Program-made: the position numbers and the translations under genes | Part shown: one piece after another, positions 8,817 to 18,321 of the stretch | How positions within the stretch are numbered: the stretch's first letter is position 1 | Layout of the letters: every line of letters starts with the position of its first letter | Notes under the pieces: generated by a model | Databases searched by the model: none | Told to the model about the DNA's origin: nothing | What the model saw: the letters and a program-made list of their open reading frames with translations, nothing else | Source: Prasinococcaceae sp. CCMP 1430 | Taxonomy: Eukaryota > Prasinodermophyta > Palmophyllophyceae > Prasinococcales > Prasinococcaceae | Direction of reading: 5' to 3' | Length of the DNA: 28,535 bases | NCBI GenBank assembly: GCA_013416795.1 | Contig: RQSC01000005.1 | Span: 65,764 to 94,298 of the forward strand

Positions 8817-11262
8817 ATGCTCGCCAAGATGACGTTTGACGAGAAGGCCTCGCTGCTCGGCGGCGTCGGGTACGCGAAGAGCCCGTACGTCGGCGCGACG
8901 GCTGGCGTGGCACGCCTGGGCGTCCCGCCGCTTCAGCTCAACGATGCAGGCCAAGGCTTCCGGACAGACGGCCAAAACGAGTCGTTGCCGGGAAGCAGCA
9001 CCGCCTTCCCTTGCGCGCTGGCCGTCGCCGCCACCTTCGACGAGGCACTTGCGGCCTCGACCGCTAGCGCCATGGCGCGCGAGTTTGTGAGAAAAGGCGC
9101 GAACGGACTCCTCGCACCCGCCGTCAACGTGCTGCGCGTGCCGCAGAACGGCCGCTCGTTCGAGTACCTCTCTGGCGAGGATCCTATATTGGGCGCGCGG
9201 CTCGTCGAGGCGACCGTGCTTGCCATCCAGGAGGAAGGCATCATCGCCACACCCAAGCACTTTATTGACAACTCGCAGGAGGAGCAGCGCCAAGGCGTCA
9301 ACGAGGTCGTCGATGGCCGCACGCAGCGCGAGCTCTACATGCGTCCGTTTGCCGCGGCGGCGCGCGCGGGCGCGGCGGCGACCATGTGCAGTTACAACCG
9401 CATTAACGGCCCGTGGGCCTGCGAGAGTGAAGCCACGCTCACCGGGCTGCTCCGCAAGGAAGCCGGCTTCGTCGGCTTTGTCATGAGCGACTGGGGTGGC
9501 ACCCACTCAACCGCTGCTGCGATCAAGGCCGGCATGGACCAGGAGATGGGGGAGGTGGATTTCTTCGCGCCCGCGAGGCTCAAGGCTGCCATAGCCGCGG
9601 GAGCTATGAGCGAGGCAGACGTGGACACAGCCGCCGTGCGCGTCCTGACATCGATGTATGCCATCGGGCTCATGGATGCCCCCCCCCGGCCACCTGGTTC
9701 CGTCCATGCCAATGTCACCACGCCCGAGCACGCGGAACTCGCGCGCAACGTGTCCGCGGCGTCGCTCGTGCTGCTGACCAACGAGCGGAAGGCGCTGCCG
9801 CTTCGCGCCGCGCAGCGCGTGGCCGTGATCGGCGACGCGGCACACAATGCGCCAATCGTAGTAGGGGGTGGGTCAGGCCGCGTGCAACCTCCCTACGTTG
9901 CAACGCATCTCCAGGGGATACGCGCCGCTGCAATCGCGGGCGGCGTGAGCTACACGCCCTCGGGTGATCGTGATGCCGCGGCTCTTGTGGCCGCTGCCGC
10001 CGATGTGGCAGTGGTTGTGGTCGGCGTGAACAGCAGCGAGGGATCCGACCGCGACAGCCTGTCGCTGGCCGCTGAGGATGATGCGCTCGTTGAGGCCGTC
10101 ATCGCAGCGCAGCCCGACACCGTAGTGGTCGTATGTGCGCCTGGCCCGGTGCTCATGCCGTGGACCCAGAGCGCCGGCGCGGTGGTGCTTCAGATATATG
10201 GCGGCCAAGAGGCGGGCAACGCCGTGGCTGACGTGCTCTACAACAGGTATTCGCCCACGGGAAGGCTGCCCTTCACCATTCCCAGGGTGGAGAACGAGCG
10301 CAAGTTCACCGAGGAGCAATACCCAGGCGTCGGCGGCGTTGTGCATTACACTGAGAAGCTCGCCATCGGGTACAGGTGAGCGTGAACGCGCTGCGCGCGC
10401 GTCGGTGCGCGCGCGGCACGCACGCACGCGTTTGCTGATGTGCTCTCTTTCGCGGCGCGCGAGATGCATCGCAGGTGGTACGACAGGACGTCCGTCGCCA
10501 CCGGCGAGGGGCGATCTGCCGGCGAGGACGGCGAGGCTGCGCCCACTTCGTCGCCCCAGCCCGCCTTCTATTTCGGTCACGGTCTGACGTACACCGAATT
10601 CTCCTATTCGGATGTGAGCACTCACGTGCCGCCGAGGGAGTATGCCGCTTTGGTGACCGCCTCGTTGGTCAACGTCGGTAGCGAGAGCGGCTGCGAGCTC
10701 GCCCAGCTCTACGTGTCGTGGCCCAAGGGCGGACTCGGCGCAGATGAGCCACCTGCGCAGCTGCGCGGCTTCGAGCGAATCTGTCTCAAGGCGGGGCAAG
10801 ATGCCGTCATCAACTTCGAAATCACACTAGAGGCGCTGCAGCTCTACGACGAGGACAAGGTGCGCTCCTGCTCGCGAGGGTTGGTGAGGTTGGAGCGCAG
10901 TGGAGCCTTCGATGGGGTCGCGTTTGATAGAGTGAGAACTTTACGTGCTGACGCGCCGTTTGCATTCGCTCGCGCCGGCACGCGCGCGAACGTCTCCACG
11001 AACGCGCGTGTCTGCGCGCGTGGTGTCCGCACCACATCCGTCTCCTCTGCAGGGCGAGTGGACTGTGCCAAGCGGCGAGTACGAAGCATTCGTGGCACCC
11101 TGTGCAGGCTGCCTCGGGGCTGCGGCCCCGGTCACTTTCAGCATTGGAACGCGTGCTTCCGTGGTGACGCGCGCAGAGGGTGCGGAGGCCTCCGGCGGTG
11201 CACCCTGCAGGGCTGGTGCTGTTGCCGCGGCGCAGAATGCGGCTGCTGTGGCAGTGATGTAA
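8817..11262 (+). CDS. Glycoside hydrolase family 3 (beta-glucosidase/beta-xylosidase type)
   Basis: Three exons, 8817-10375, 10475-10859 and 11053-11262, give 717 residues. The two introns (99 and 193 bp) have donors GTGAGC and GTGCGC and CAG acceptors; the joins restore IGYR-WYD and YDEDK-GEWTVPSGEY, both diagnostic of GH3. The enzyme removes terminal beta-linked sugars. The N-terminal barrel starts at MTFDEK, with PPLQLNDAGQG, and holds the catalytic nucleophile Asp225 in MSDWGGTHS. The C-terminal alpha/beta domain has YGGQEAGNAVADVLY and RLPFT, and FGHGLTYTEFSY introduces a fibronectin-III-like cap. An acidic Gly/Ala-rich insert follows WYD. No signal peptide is seen; a 5' exon ending at the CAG before about 8775 could supply one. 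Substrate cannot be told from sequence alone. It converges on CFAP410, with 8 bp between stops. Confidence 0.9.
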
Positions 11263-11270
11263 AATCTCAA

Positions 11271-12130
11271 TCATTGTGCCTTAAATGAGAGCCTGGCCTC
11301 GACGTCTTCCCTGACGATGGCGAGCGCTTGCTCGTCAAGCTCGCCGAGTAGCGCCATCACTGCGTACAACACATTCGAAGATGTGGGAGGCGACCGAGAC
11401 GTCTAAAGACATTGCGAGTGCATTCACGTGCGCGCGCCAGAGTAAGCTGCTGTGGCGGTTGTGGCCGCGAAGTGAAAAGCCGGCGCGCATGCGTGCACCG
11501 CCACGCTGGCCGCGACGCTCGCACCTTCGTTGCTGGCGCCTTTGTTCTCACTGTCTGTGCCGGCCTAGGGGCCGTCCCCGCGCCCTGGTCCCCAGCCACG
11601 GCCTCTGTCCTCTCCGCGGCCTCGCTCTCCTCGAGCGCCGCCACTACGCTTGCTGGTAGCGCCACGCCCTCTGCCGCGCGCCTCTCTTCCTTGGTCACGT
11701 CCATGTTGTCGAGCTTTGTTAGGCGCGGCAGCAGACGCAGCACCGCGGAGCGGTATCCCTTGTCTTCTGCACACGGGTTGTCCGCGAGCCAGAGGACGCT
11801 GAGCCTCTTTAGGCCGCGCAAGTGCAACAACTCGCCGAGATCGGCCACGTGATTCTTGCGCAGGTAGAGCTCCTGCAGGCGCACGCAGTCCGCAAACGGG
11901 CGGAGGCTCGTCACTTTGTTGACGCTGAGGGATATAACCTCTGCGTTAGGCAAGGACGACACCAGCGACACGTCCGACAAGCCGCTGCCCCATAGGTTGA
12001 GGTTACGCACCGCCGACAGCGCAGCGCAGCGCGCTTTGTGTAGCACGAGCTTCTCAGTCAGCACCGCCGGCTTGTCAGCACCCGTAGCAGGTGGCGGCCC
12101 CACGGTTGCGTCGGCCGCGGCCGCTGTCAT
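11271..12130 (-). CDS. CFAP410: Cilia- and flagella-associated protein 410 (C21orf2 homologue)
   Basis: Two exons, 12130-11525 and 11402-11271, encode 245 residues. The 122-bp intron has donor GTGCGA and acceptor TAG. In the first exon, LTEKLVLHKARC, VRNLNLWGSGLSDVS and NAEVISLSVN match CFAP410 closely; leucine-rich repeats span residues about 41-115 and an LRR cap (LPRLTKLDN) follows. The second exon restores the conserved C-terminal helix (NVLYAVMALLGELDEQAL) that multimerises the human protein, which supports the splice model. CFAP410 works at the ciliary base and binds the kinase NEK1 in animals, so its presence implies a flagellate organism. The frame stays open upstream to 12658, but that part is low complexity. 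ATG 12130 gives the length expected for the family. Confidence 0.93.
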
Positions 12131-12898
12131 CGCTGCCTGCGACGTGCCCAGCCGCTCTGAGACGCCCTTTCGCAGCTCCGCTCTCCCAACGATTTGCAAC
12201 GCGCGCCCGTCCGTCTCCCCGTAATCACCGCGACCACCACCCCGCCCGACCCTCCCCTTGCCTCCACTCAGAGCCACCCCTCGGGCAGCCGCGCGTCTGC
12301 CCCAGCACGAGCCTGATTCGAGTGCGCACTCGTGCGCGCCTTGTTGCAGTCGCTGGCGCCCCGTCCGTGCCCACGGCGCAGGCGGCCGGCAGCGCGCCTG
12401 GATGCCGCGTACGCGCGCTGTGACGCGCGCGGCCGCGAGCCCCGCCCTCACAGCTGGAGGCATGGAGCCGAAGGCCTTCCAACAAGCAGTGCGGCGCGCC
12501 CTCCCCCAACCCCCCTCACGCCACCCCAACCCCCACTCCCACCCCTCGCCCGCTCGCCCGTTCGTGCCGCGCGCTGCCGGCCTGCTGCTGCTGTGTTGGG
12601 GAACGAGCCCCCCCCGCGGCTCGCGCTCGCCCTGGAATATGGACCCTACATTTCGCATCCCCTAAACACGCGTAGCGCGACGTCAATAACCCTAACCAGG
12701 ATCCGCGATGAGGAGCGGATGGAGCGGCGCGCCGCGCACACAGCGCGCGCGCGGCGCGTGCGCGCGCATGCCCGCGTCGCTCGTGAAGCACAGCACGCAC
12801 TTTCTCTAGACCCGGGCGCAGCCTCGAAGGCGCCGCCTTAAAACAAAAATACAGTCGTTACGCCCCAGGGCTCGGGGGCCGCGCGCGCCGCGCCGGCT
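12131..12898. promoter_or_regulatory. Divergent intergenic region between CFAP410 and thioesterase genes
   Basis: About 770 bp. The part near CFAP410 (to about 12620) is C-rich on the + strand and shows only chance open frames. The part near 12640-12700 is less GC-rich and carries CCCTAAAC at 12659-12666 and AACCCTAAC at 12688-12696, telomere-unit-like motifs. Just before the thioesterase ATG lies a short A-rich stretch (12838-12850). Confidence 0.5.
12688..12696 (-). promoter_or_regulatory. Telobox-like AACCCTAAC
   Basis: A one-base variant of the telobox, about 205 bp upstream of the thioesterase ATG, with a second partial copy about 25 bp to the left. It is the counterpart of the octamers in the other divergent spacers. 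Confidence 0.3.
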
Positions 12899-14059
12899 AT
12901 GGTGACGCGCGCGCGCACCGCGGAGCTCATGCTGCCCGACCACTCGAACCCGGCGGGCAACGTCCACGGCGGAGAGATCCTCAAGCTGGTCGAGAACGCG
13001 ACGTGGATAGCCGCTTCGCGGCACGTCAACGCCAAGCGCGTGAGCGACGGCAGCGGGAATGACGCGAGGGCAGCGCTCGTGCCCGCGCTCGTGCGCCTGG
13101 AACAGATGCAGTTCCTTCTCCCCGCCCACGTTGGCGAGGTGATGCAGCTCGACGCACAGGTGGTCTTCGCGTCGGCGCGAAGCCTGTGCGTGGCGGTGAC
13201 GGTGAGCGCTGAGGCCGTATTGCACGGCGATCCGCCACGCGAGACCAACTCGGCGCTTGCGTGGTACGTAGCGTACGAGGCGCAGGGCCCCGACGGCACC
13301 ACCTCGCTCGCGCCGCAGCGCATGCCGCCCGTGGACGCAGCGCAGCTTGAGGGGCGCTTCGCGTGGTGGGCGCGCGAGGCCAAGCGACTGTATCACGCCA
13401 GGAAGGGCGGTATTGTGCGCTCGGCATCTGTAGAAACCATGCCAACCGCGCCGCCGTCGGGCGCAAACGGGGAAAGCGCGCCAGGCCTCTCTGTTGGGGC
13501 GATCGCGGCACAGACGGGTGGCGCCCAGCTTCGCCCGCCGTCATCCGATCTCGGCGAAACGCGCGCACCCGCCGAGAGCTACACCGAGCTCGCGCGGCTG
13601 CTGCTGCCGAGCGACTGCGTCAGCGGCGGAGTGTGCCGCGGTGGAGTCTTGCTGAAGCTCATGGACGAATGCGCGGGCGTGAGCGCGTACAGACACGCGC
13701 GCAAGGCGGGGGTGGTGACGGCATCTGTGGAGGCCGTGGACTTCGCCTCGGCTGCGCGCAACGGCGAGGTCGTGCGCCTGGTCGGCCAGGTAGCATACGC
13801 GAGCTCGCGCTCGCTCGACGTTCGCGTGCGCGTATTCGTGGACCACGGCGCTGCAGGGGGTGAGGTGCATGTCGCATCCTCACATTTCATTTATGTCGCC
13901 CTCGACGAGAATGGCGCCGTCACCACGGTGGCACCGCTCGCGCCCCAGACCGATGCCGAGCGCACGGCCTTCACGGAGGGCGAAGCGGCCTATGCCGAGA
14001 GGAAGCGAAAGCGCAAGGCTGAGGCGCAGGCAGTAGACGCGTGCGCGGGCGGCCAGTAA
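12899..14059 (+). CDS. Double-hotdog acyl-CoA thioesterase (ACOT7/11/12-like)
   Basis: A single-exon frame of 386 residues from ATG 12899 to TAA 14059. It should hydrolyse fatty acyl-CoA to free acid and CoA. Two hotdog domains are visible. The first, residues about 3-155, has PDHSNPAGNVHGGEILKLVE followed by a long strand region. The second, about 220-355, has SGGVCRGGVLLKLMDECAG and the matching ASVEAVDF and GEVVRLVGQV strands. In this family the pair of hotdog folds makes one active unit, with an Asn/Asp at the start of one and a Glu or Asp in the other; N16/N20 and D237/E238 are the candidate positions. A Lys-rich tail (KRKRKAEAQ) ends the protein. No START domain and no clear targeting peptide are seen. 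The stop of the next convergent gene is 178 bp away. Confidence 0.88.
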   Translation: MVTRARTAELMLPDHSNPAGNVHGGEILKLVENATWIAASRHVNAKRVSDGSGNDARAALVPALVRLEQMQFLLPAHVGEVMQLDAQVVFASARSLCVAVTVSAEAVLHGDPPRETNSALAWYVAYEAQGPDGTTSLAPQRMPPVDAAQLEGRFAWWAREAKRLYHARKGGIVRSASVETMPTAPPSGANGESAPGLSVGAIAAQTGGAQLRPPSSDLGETRAPAESYTELARLLLPSDCVSGGVCRGGVLLKLMDECAGVSAYRHARKAGVVTASVEAVDFASAARNGEVVRLVGQVAYASSRSLDVRVRVFVDHGAAGGEVHVASSHFIYVALDENGAVTTVAPLAPQTDAERTAFTEGEAAYAERKRKRKAEAQAVDACAGGQ

Positions 14060-14237
14060 TTCATGCCGTGGCAGCACTCCGCGCACTGGCTCTCGGTCCC
14101 CTCAGTTAGAGCGCTCATACGTCGCACGCCACTCTGGAAGCAAGCGGGGAATGGAACAGCTTGCGTTCTCGTCACGCACGGCGTGCTCTCGTCGTGCTCT
14201 CACTCGCTATGCTCTCTCAATTCGCCAAGAGCCTCAC

Positions 14238-14645
14238 TCACTGCGCCTTCTGCTCGGCGTCGTACCTCCTCTTGAGCACCAGAAGCAAGGCCCCAGATGC
14301 GTAGAGCACGGTCACGTCACCGTATGGCATGACGTGTTCCCACTCCTGGCGCCAGTCCATGAAGGTCTCCACGAGCATGACCGTGGCGTGCGAAAAGAAG
14401 CCGCCGTAGATGGCCCACGTCAGGAGCATGTCGGCGCCCCGGATGTCGGACGCGCCGGCGTACAAGGCGATGCCCAAGGAAACGTACGTGACGAGGATCA
14501 TCCATTCGTACTCGTATTGGTTTGGCTCCCATAAGTAGCCGTGGCGAAGGACGTAGAGAAGCGGCGCGAGCCCGAAGACAAGGGCGGCACCCACCGCGCG
14601 CATGCCCAGCGAGAGGTGCGCCTCGGCGGGCGACATTTCGGGCAT
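14238..14645 (-). CDS. Small four-helix membrane protein, DUF6632-like
   Basis: A 135-residue protein from ATG 14645 to TGA 14238. Four hydrophobic segments are clear, at residues about 14-32, 45-62, 68-88 and 108-124. The sequence EYEWMILVTYVSLGIALYAG followed by a helix with HATVML recalls bacterial DUF6632 proteins, in which a Tyr-rich helix leads to a conserved SxxHxxVM. The usual position of the His is kept (FFSHATVML). Function is unknown. The open frame runs on far upstream to 15662 without recognisable sequence; the first sensible Met is used here. It is divergent from the glutaredoxin/GST-like gene (355 bp apart). The family call rests on memory of a short motif, so it is moderate. 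Confidence 0.6.
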   Translation of the reverse strand: MPEMSPAEAHLSLGMRAVGAALVFGLAPLLYVLRHGYLWEPNQYEYEWMILVTYVSLGIALYAGASDIRGADMLLTWAIYGGFFSHATVMLVETFMDWRQEWEHVMPYGDVTVLYASGALLLVLKRRYDAEQKAQ

Positions 14646-15000
14646 GGCGGCAAGCGCCAGCGCGAGGCCTTGACCGTCAGTGGCCCGCCGATACTCTTCG
14701 CGCCTCCTCCTCCACCGCCCAGCCGGTCCCAGCTCCCTCGCCCGCCCCTGGCGCGACGAGCACGTCCGCGGCCACGCCCTGCTCCACGCGGCGGCAGGGC
14801 GCGGGCGGTGATTGCGTATGAGAGCCTCCCGGTCGAGAGCGTGTGCCGCCTGCGCAGTGCCCGCACAGGACCGCACCGCACGACCATATCGCGCGAGAGG
14901 CGCCGCTGCTCCCCGCCTGGCGGGCGCCGGGAAAAACTCGCGTGCGCTCACTTTCTTTTTGACCTGACTGAGATTGTCCGCGGGGACGTGCGCGAGCTGC
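14646..15000. promoter_or_regulatory. Divergent intergenic region, nothing distinctive
   Basis: 355 bp between the ATGs of the DUF6632-like gene and the tandem thioredoxin-fold gene. It must contain both promoters. I see no telobox, TATA box or repeat; a T-rich stretch lies at 14952-14960. Confidence 0.45.
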
Positions 15001-16506
15001 ATGCGATTTGACTCGGGTTTCGCCGGATTCAGTTCAATTCGGCGCGCGTTCCGCGGCCTAGGCGCGAGGTGGCCGCGATCGGCAGCGTGCGGCCGTGAGC
15101 GCGCCACGGCGCCGCGCGCGCGCGCTGCTGCGGCTCCGCTCGGGGTGTGCGGCGCGCGCGGGGCGCGGCGCCGGCGCGCTGCGCAGGCGGGGACGCGGGG
15201 GCGACCTCGGAGGCGACTGATGTCGCCGAGGAGACCACGGATGCCACCGATGGTGCGGCTTCTACCGCGACGGTGACCGAGGAGCCGGCCCAGGCCGCCG
15301 CCGGGCCGGCGATCCAGACCGACGTCGCCCGGTGGAACAGCGTCGAGCCCAAGACGTTCGCGGTGGGCAGCTCGGACCAGCTCCCGGCGCTCGTCGGCGG
15401 TGGCATCGGCGCGTTTTTGCTGCGCGGCGGCATCGGCGCGCTTGCTGAGGGTTACAACGCCGAGGTCGTAGACAACGACCCGAGCCGCTACTCCATCGCG
15501 CGCCTGCCCGGCGGCAAGATGCTCAAGGAGACGGCCAGGACGACGAGCGGCGCGGCCGACGCCTTCGCGCGCCCGTCTGAGATGCTCGTCGTGTACGAGT
15601 TCCAGAGCTGCCCGTACTGCCGGTGCGTGCGCCTGCGAGGCATTGCGCATCCATCCAACCACTCGTGTCGACTAGACTGCCGCGCCGAGCCTCTGCTGAC
15701 GTGACGACCGCACCCTGCCCTCCCGCGGTTGGCGCCCTCCGCCCGACGACCTCCCGCCCGAACACAACTCCGCTCTATGCGAGTACAGGAAGGTGCGCGA
15801 GGCCATCAACGCCTTGGACCTGGACGCGACCTTCTACCCTGTCACCGACCGCTCGGGCGCTGAGGATAGCTTCCGCGTGAAGGCGAAGGAGCTAGCGGAC
15901 CGCTACGGCCTCGAGGGAAGGCAGCGCTTCCCTTTGCTGCACGACCCCGGCGCCGACAAGGCCATGTACGAGTCCGACGGTGAGCAGCAGGCGCGCGCGC
16001 GCGCGCGCGCGCCGAGTGCGCTGCCAACACCAGCTGCTTGAGCGCACCAGCATGCGCGTGCGCGACGCTGACGCGCAACCCCATCCGATGCCCTCTTGCG
16101 CCCAGACATTATCGCCTATCTGGTCAACAAGTATGGCGGCGGCGGGGAGGTGCCGCTCATGCTGCGGCTGGGCCCCGTGACCACGCTGACGGCGGGGCTG
16201 GCGGCTCTCGCACGCGGTGGCGCGGGTGGCAGCTACACTGCGTCCGCGGGCGCTGCGCGTCCCGATGCACCCATCGATTTCTACGGCTACGAGCCCAGCC
16301 CGTTCAGCATGGTCGTCCGCGAGAAGCTTTGCGAGCTCGGGCTGGCGCACAACTGGTACACGACGCCCAGGGGCTCGGCCACCAGGGACATCATCTTCGA
16401 GAAGACGGGTCGCTTCCAGGTCCCTTACATTGAGGACCCCAACACTGGTGTCAAGATGTTCGAGTCCATTCAGATCGTCGAGTACCTCGAGGCCACCTAC
16501 TCGTAG
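15001..16506 (+). CDS. Tandem thioredoxin-fold protein (glutaredoxin/GST-N-like pair)
   Basis: Four exons, 15001-15094, 15187-15622, 15789-15979 and 16106-16506, give 373 residues. The introns (92, 166 and 126 bp) have donors GTGAGC, GTGCGT and GTGAGC with CAG acceptors, and all phases fit. The N-terminus is Arg-rich and lacks acids after residue 4, an organelle-leader look. A glycine-rich hydrophobic segment (LPALVGGGIGAFLLRGGIG) precedes the first thioredoxin fold. That fold begins VYEFQSCPYC with a glutaredoxin-type CPYC (173-176) and ends YESDDIIAYLV. The second fold (about 297-373) has the same layout, with EPSP in place of CPYC and VPYIEDPNTG, so it has lost the redox cysteines. Plant plastid proteins of the same build exist, with unknown substrate. 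The first-exon assignment is less certain than the rest. Confidence 0.82.
15991..16013 (+). repeat. GC dinucleotide run inside an intron
   Basis: An alternating GC run lies near the start of the third intron of the tandem thioredoxin-fold gene. It is compatible with Z-DNA. Confidence 0.7.
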
Positions 16507-16602
16507 ACCGTACGCGCGCCGTGCGTCCGCTCAATGCTGGCGGCGCGTGGACGTAAGGAGAGTGCGCTCTGTACATATACCAAATGAATGAATAAAAACA
16601 GA

Positions 16603-16626
16603 GCACGCGCGCGCGCGCGCGCGCGC
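16603..16626 (+). repeat. CG dinucleotide run between convergent genes
   Basis: An alternating CG run follows the A-rich AATAAAAACAG (16588-16600) in the 178-bp spacer between the thioredoxin-fold gene and the MFS gene. The AATAAA at 16589-16594, about 85 bp after the stop codon, may be a polyadenylation signal for the rightward gene. Confidence 0.6.
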
Positions 16627-16684
16627 TCGTATGGTACGCTCTCGTATGGTACATCGGCTCGCTTTGTGCGAGAGGGCGCGGGGC

Positions 16685-18321
16685 TCATCGCGTGGGGTGG
16701 TCCGCGACCTCCTCGTCTCTCGCGGCGGCGACTGCGTCGTCACCGGTGCCGTCGACGTCAGTTTCCTCACCGTCCTTGTGCTCAGGCGGCACAGCCCCAC
16801 CCAAAATGGGCGCGTACACGCACGCGCTGGTGGCCTGAATGCACGCTGTCACCAGGAATGTGAACCCATAGCCATGGTGGTCGCACAGGACGCCGCCGAG
16901 CGCTGCGGAGCCACACCAGCCGAATTGGCTGATGCTCTCGAGCGACTTCCAGCGCGAGCGCTGGGACGCAGGGCAGGTGTCCATGAGGATGGACTCCTCG
17001 AGGGGATACGTAGAGTTGATGATGCTCGTTCGGCAGAGATAGAGCAAGCACATGACGATGGGGTGCTTGACGATCGAGAACTCGCGCGCGTACTTCTCCA
17101 GTGCCCACATGCACAGCAGCAGAGAGATGCCAAAGAACTTGAATACCATGATGGAAGCCACGCGTCCACCGAACACGTTGGCCGCCACGTGGCACAGGTG
17201 GCTCGCTGGAGCCATCAGAAGAGGCAGGCACGCATAGATCGCCTGGACCTCGATCGGGGTGAGCCTGAGATCCGAGAGGAAAAAGAGAGGAAAGAACTTG
17301 GTCGTCATTCCACTGCCAATCGAGATGAGCACCGTCCCCAGGAACATTATCAACGGCACGCGTCGCGTGTGGACGCCCATCCAAGACGTGCCGTGCTCGA
17401 GCATGGTCATCGAAGAGGAGCTGTCGGCCCGGTGCATGCCCGAGGTGCCGCCAGCCTCGTCCTTAAGGTCGCCCTCCGCGTCATCGCCGCCGCCAAGGAG
17501 CGGGTCCTCCAGCTCACCCGCGGCCTGTTGCCGCCGCTGGCGGCGGCGCTCGGCGGCTGCGTCGAGCTCGTCGTCTTGTTGAGTGCGCGCAAAGCCCAGC
17601 ATGGCGGCGCTCGTGGGCCACTGCAACGCGAAGCCCACGCACAGCACGGTCTCGAGCACGTCGATGCCCCAGTGATTGCCCAGCCGCCAGAACAGGCAGA
17701 TCGCTACCAGCGGCCCGCACACGCTGGAGAAGAGATAAGCAGCGAATAGGAGGACGTACACCTCGGAACGCCTGCCGGGAGGAGTCTCATCGGCGAGCAT
17801 GGCCTGTATGGGGCCCGAGACCACGCCGCCGAAAAGCCCCTGCAGCGCGAGGCAGCCCGTGAAAGCGTAGTAGCGCGCGTGGTCCGGCATGGGCACGAGC
17901 ACGACCGCCATCGTCACGGTGGTCGCCAGCGCGTAGAGCACCCCTCCAATCTTCGCCAGCTTCCGCCGTGAGATGAGCTTATCGCTGATGTAGCCGATGG
18001 GAAGCGCGCTGATGAGCACGGCGAGCCCGTTCGCCGCCTCGGCGTAGCCAACGCGCGTGTTCTATTGCGGCAAGCGCGAGCGCGACACACCTCGGGGAGT
18101 GTCAGCCGCGCCCATCGGCGCCCACGCGGTGCGCCGCGCGTGCGGGCGCGTGCGCGCGCCGCGCGCGCGCCACGCACGTTGTTTCCGGTGAGCGCGTACA
18201 GGTACGCCGCGCACACGGTCCCCGACCACACGCTGTCGCTCATGCCCTGCAACGCGGCGACCACGATGACCAGCTTCGCGTTGCGCGTGAGCTCACCCCA
18301 GACCTTCACGAGTTTGGACAT
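16685..18321 (-). CDS. Major facilitator superfamily transporter
   Basis: Two exons, 18321-18178 and 18061-16685, give 506 residues. The 116-bp intron has donor GTGCGT and acceptor TAG, and the join reads ALTGNN then NTRVGYAEAANGLAVL, a continuous MFS pattern. About 12 membrane helices are seen, from ALQGMSDSVWSG onwards, split by a cytosolic loop (about 200-265) with PLLGGGDDAEG and a Ser-rich stretch. LPIGYISDKL after helix 2 is the MFS inter-helix signature and SRRKLAK its basic end. PLEESILMDTCPASQRSRW in the second half resembles the corresponding motif in a protist and plant MFS group whose substrate I do not know. The C-terminus is acidic. The start codon overlaps that of the divergent NTF2-like gene, so an unseen 5' exon is possible for either. 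Confidence 0.85.

Noticed and set aside
12131-12658. N-terminal extension of CFAP410
   Set aside because: The frame is open but Gly/Arg-rich and unlike the family, which starts just before the LTEK segment.
15977-16020. CRISPR-like or tandem structure in GC repeats
   Set aside because: Simple dinucleotide run inside a spliceosomal intron, with no spacers.
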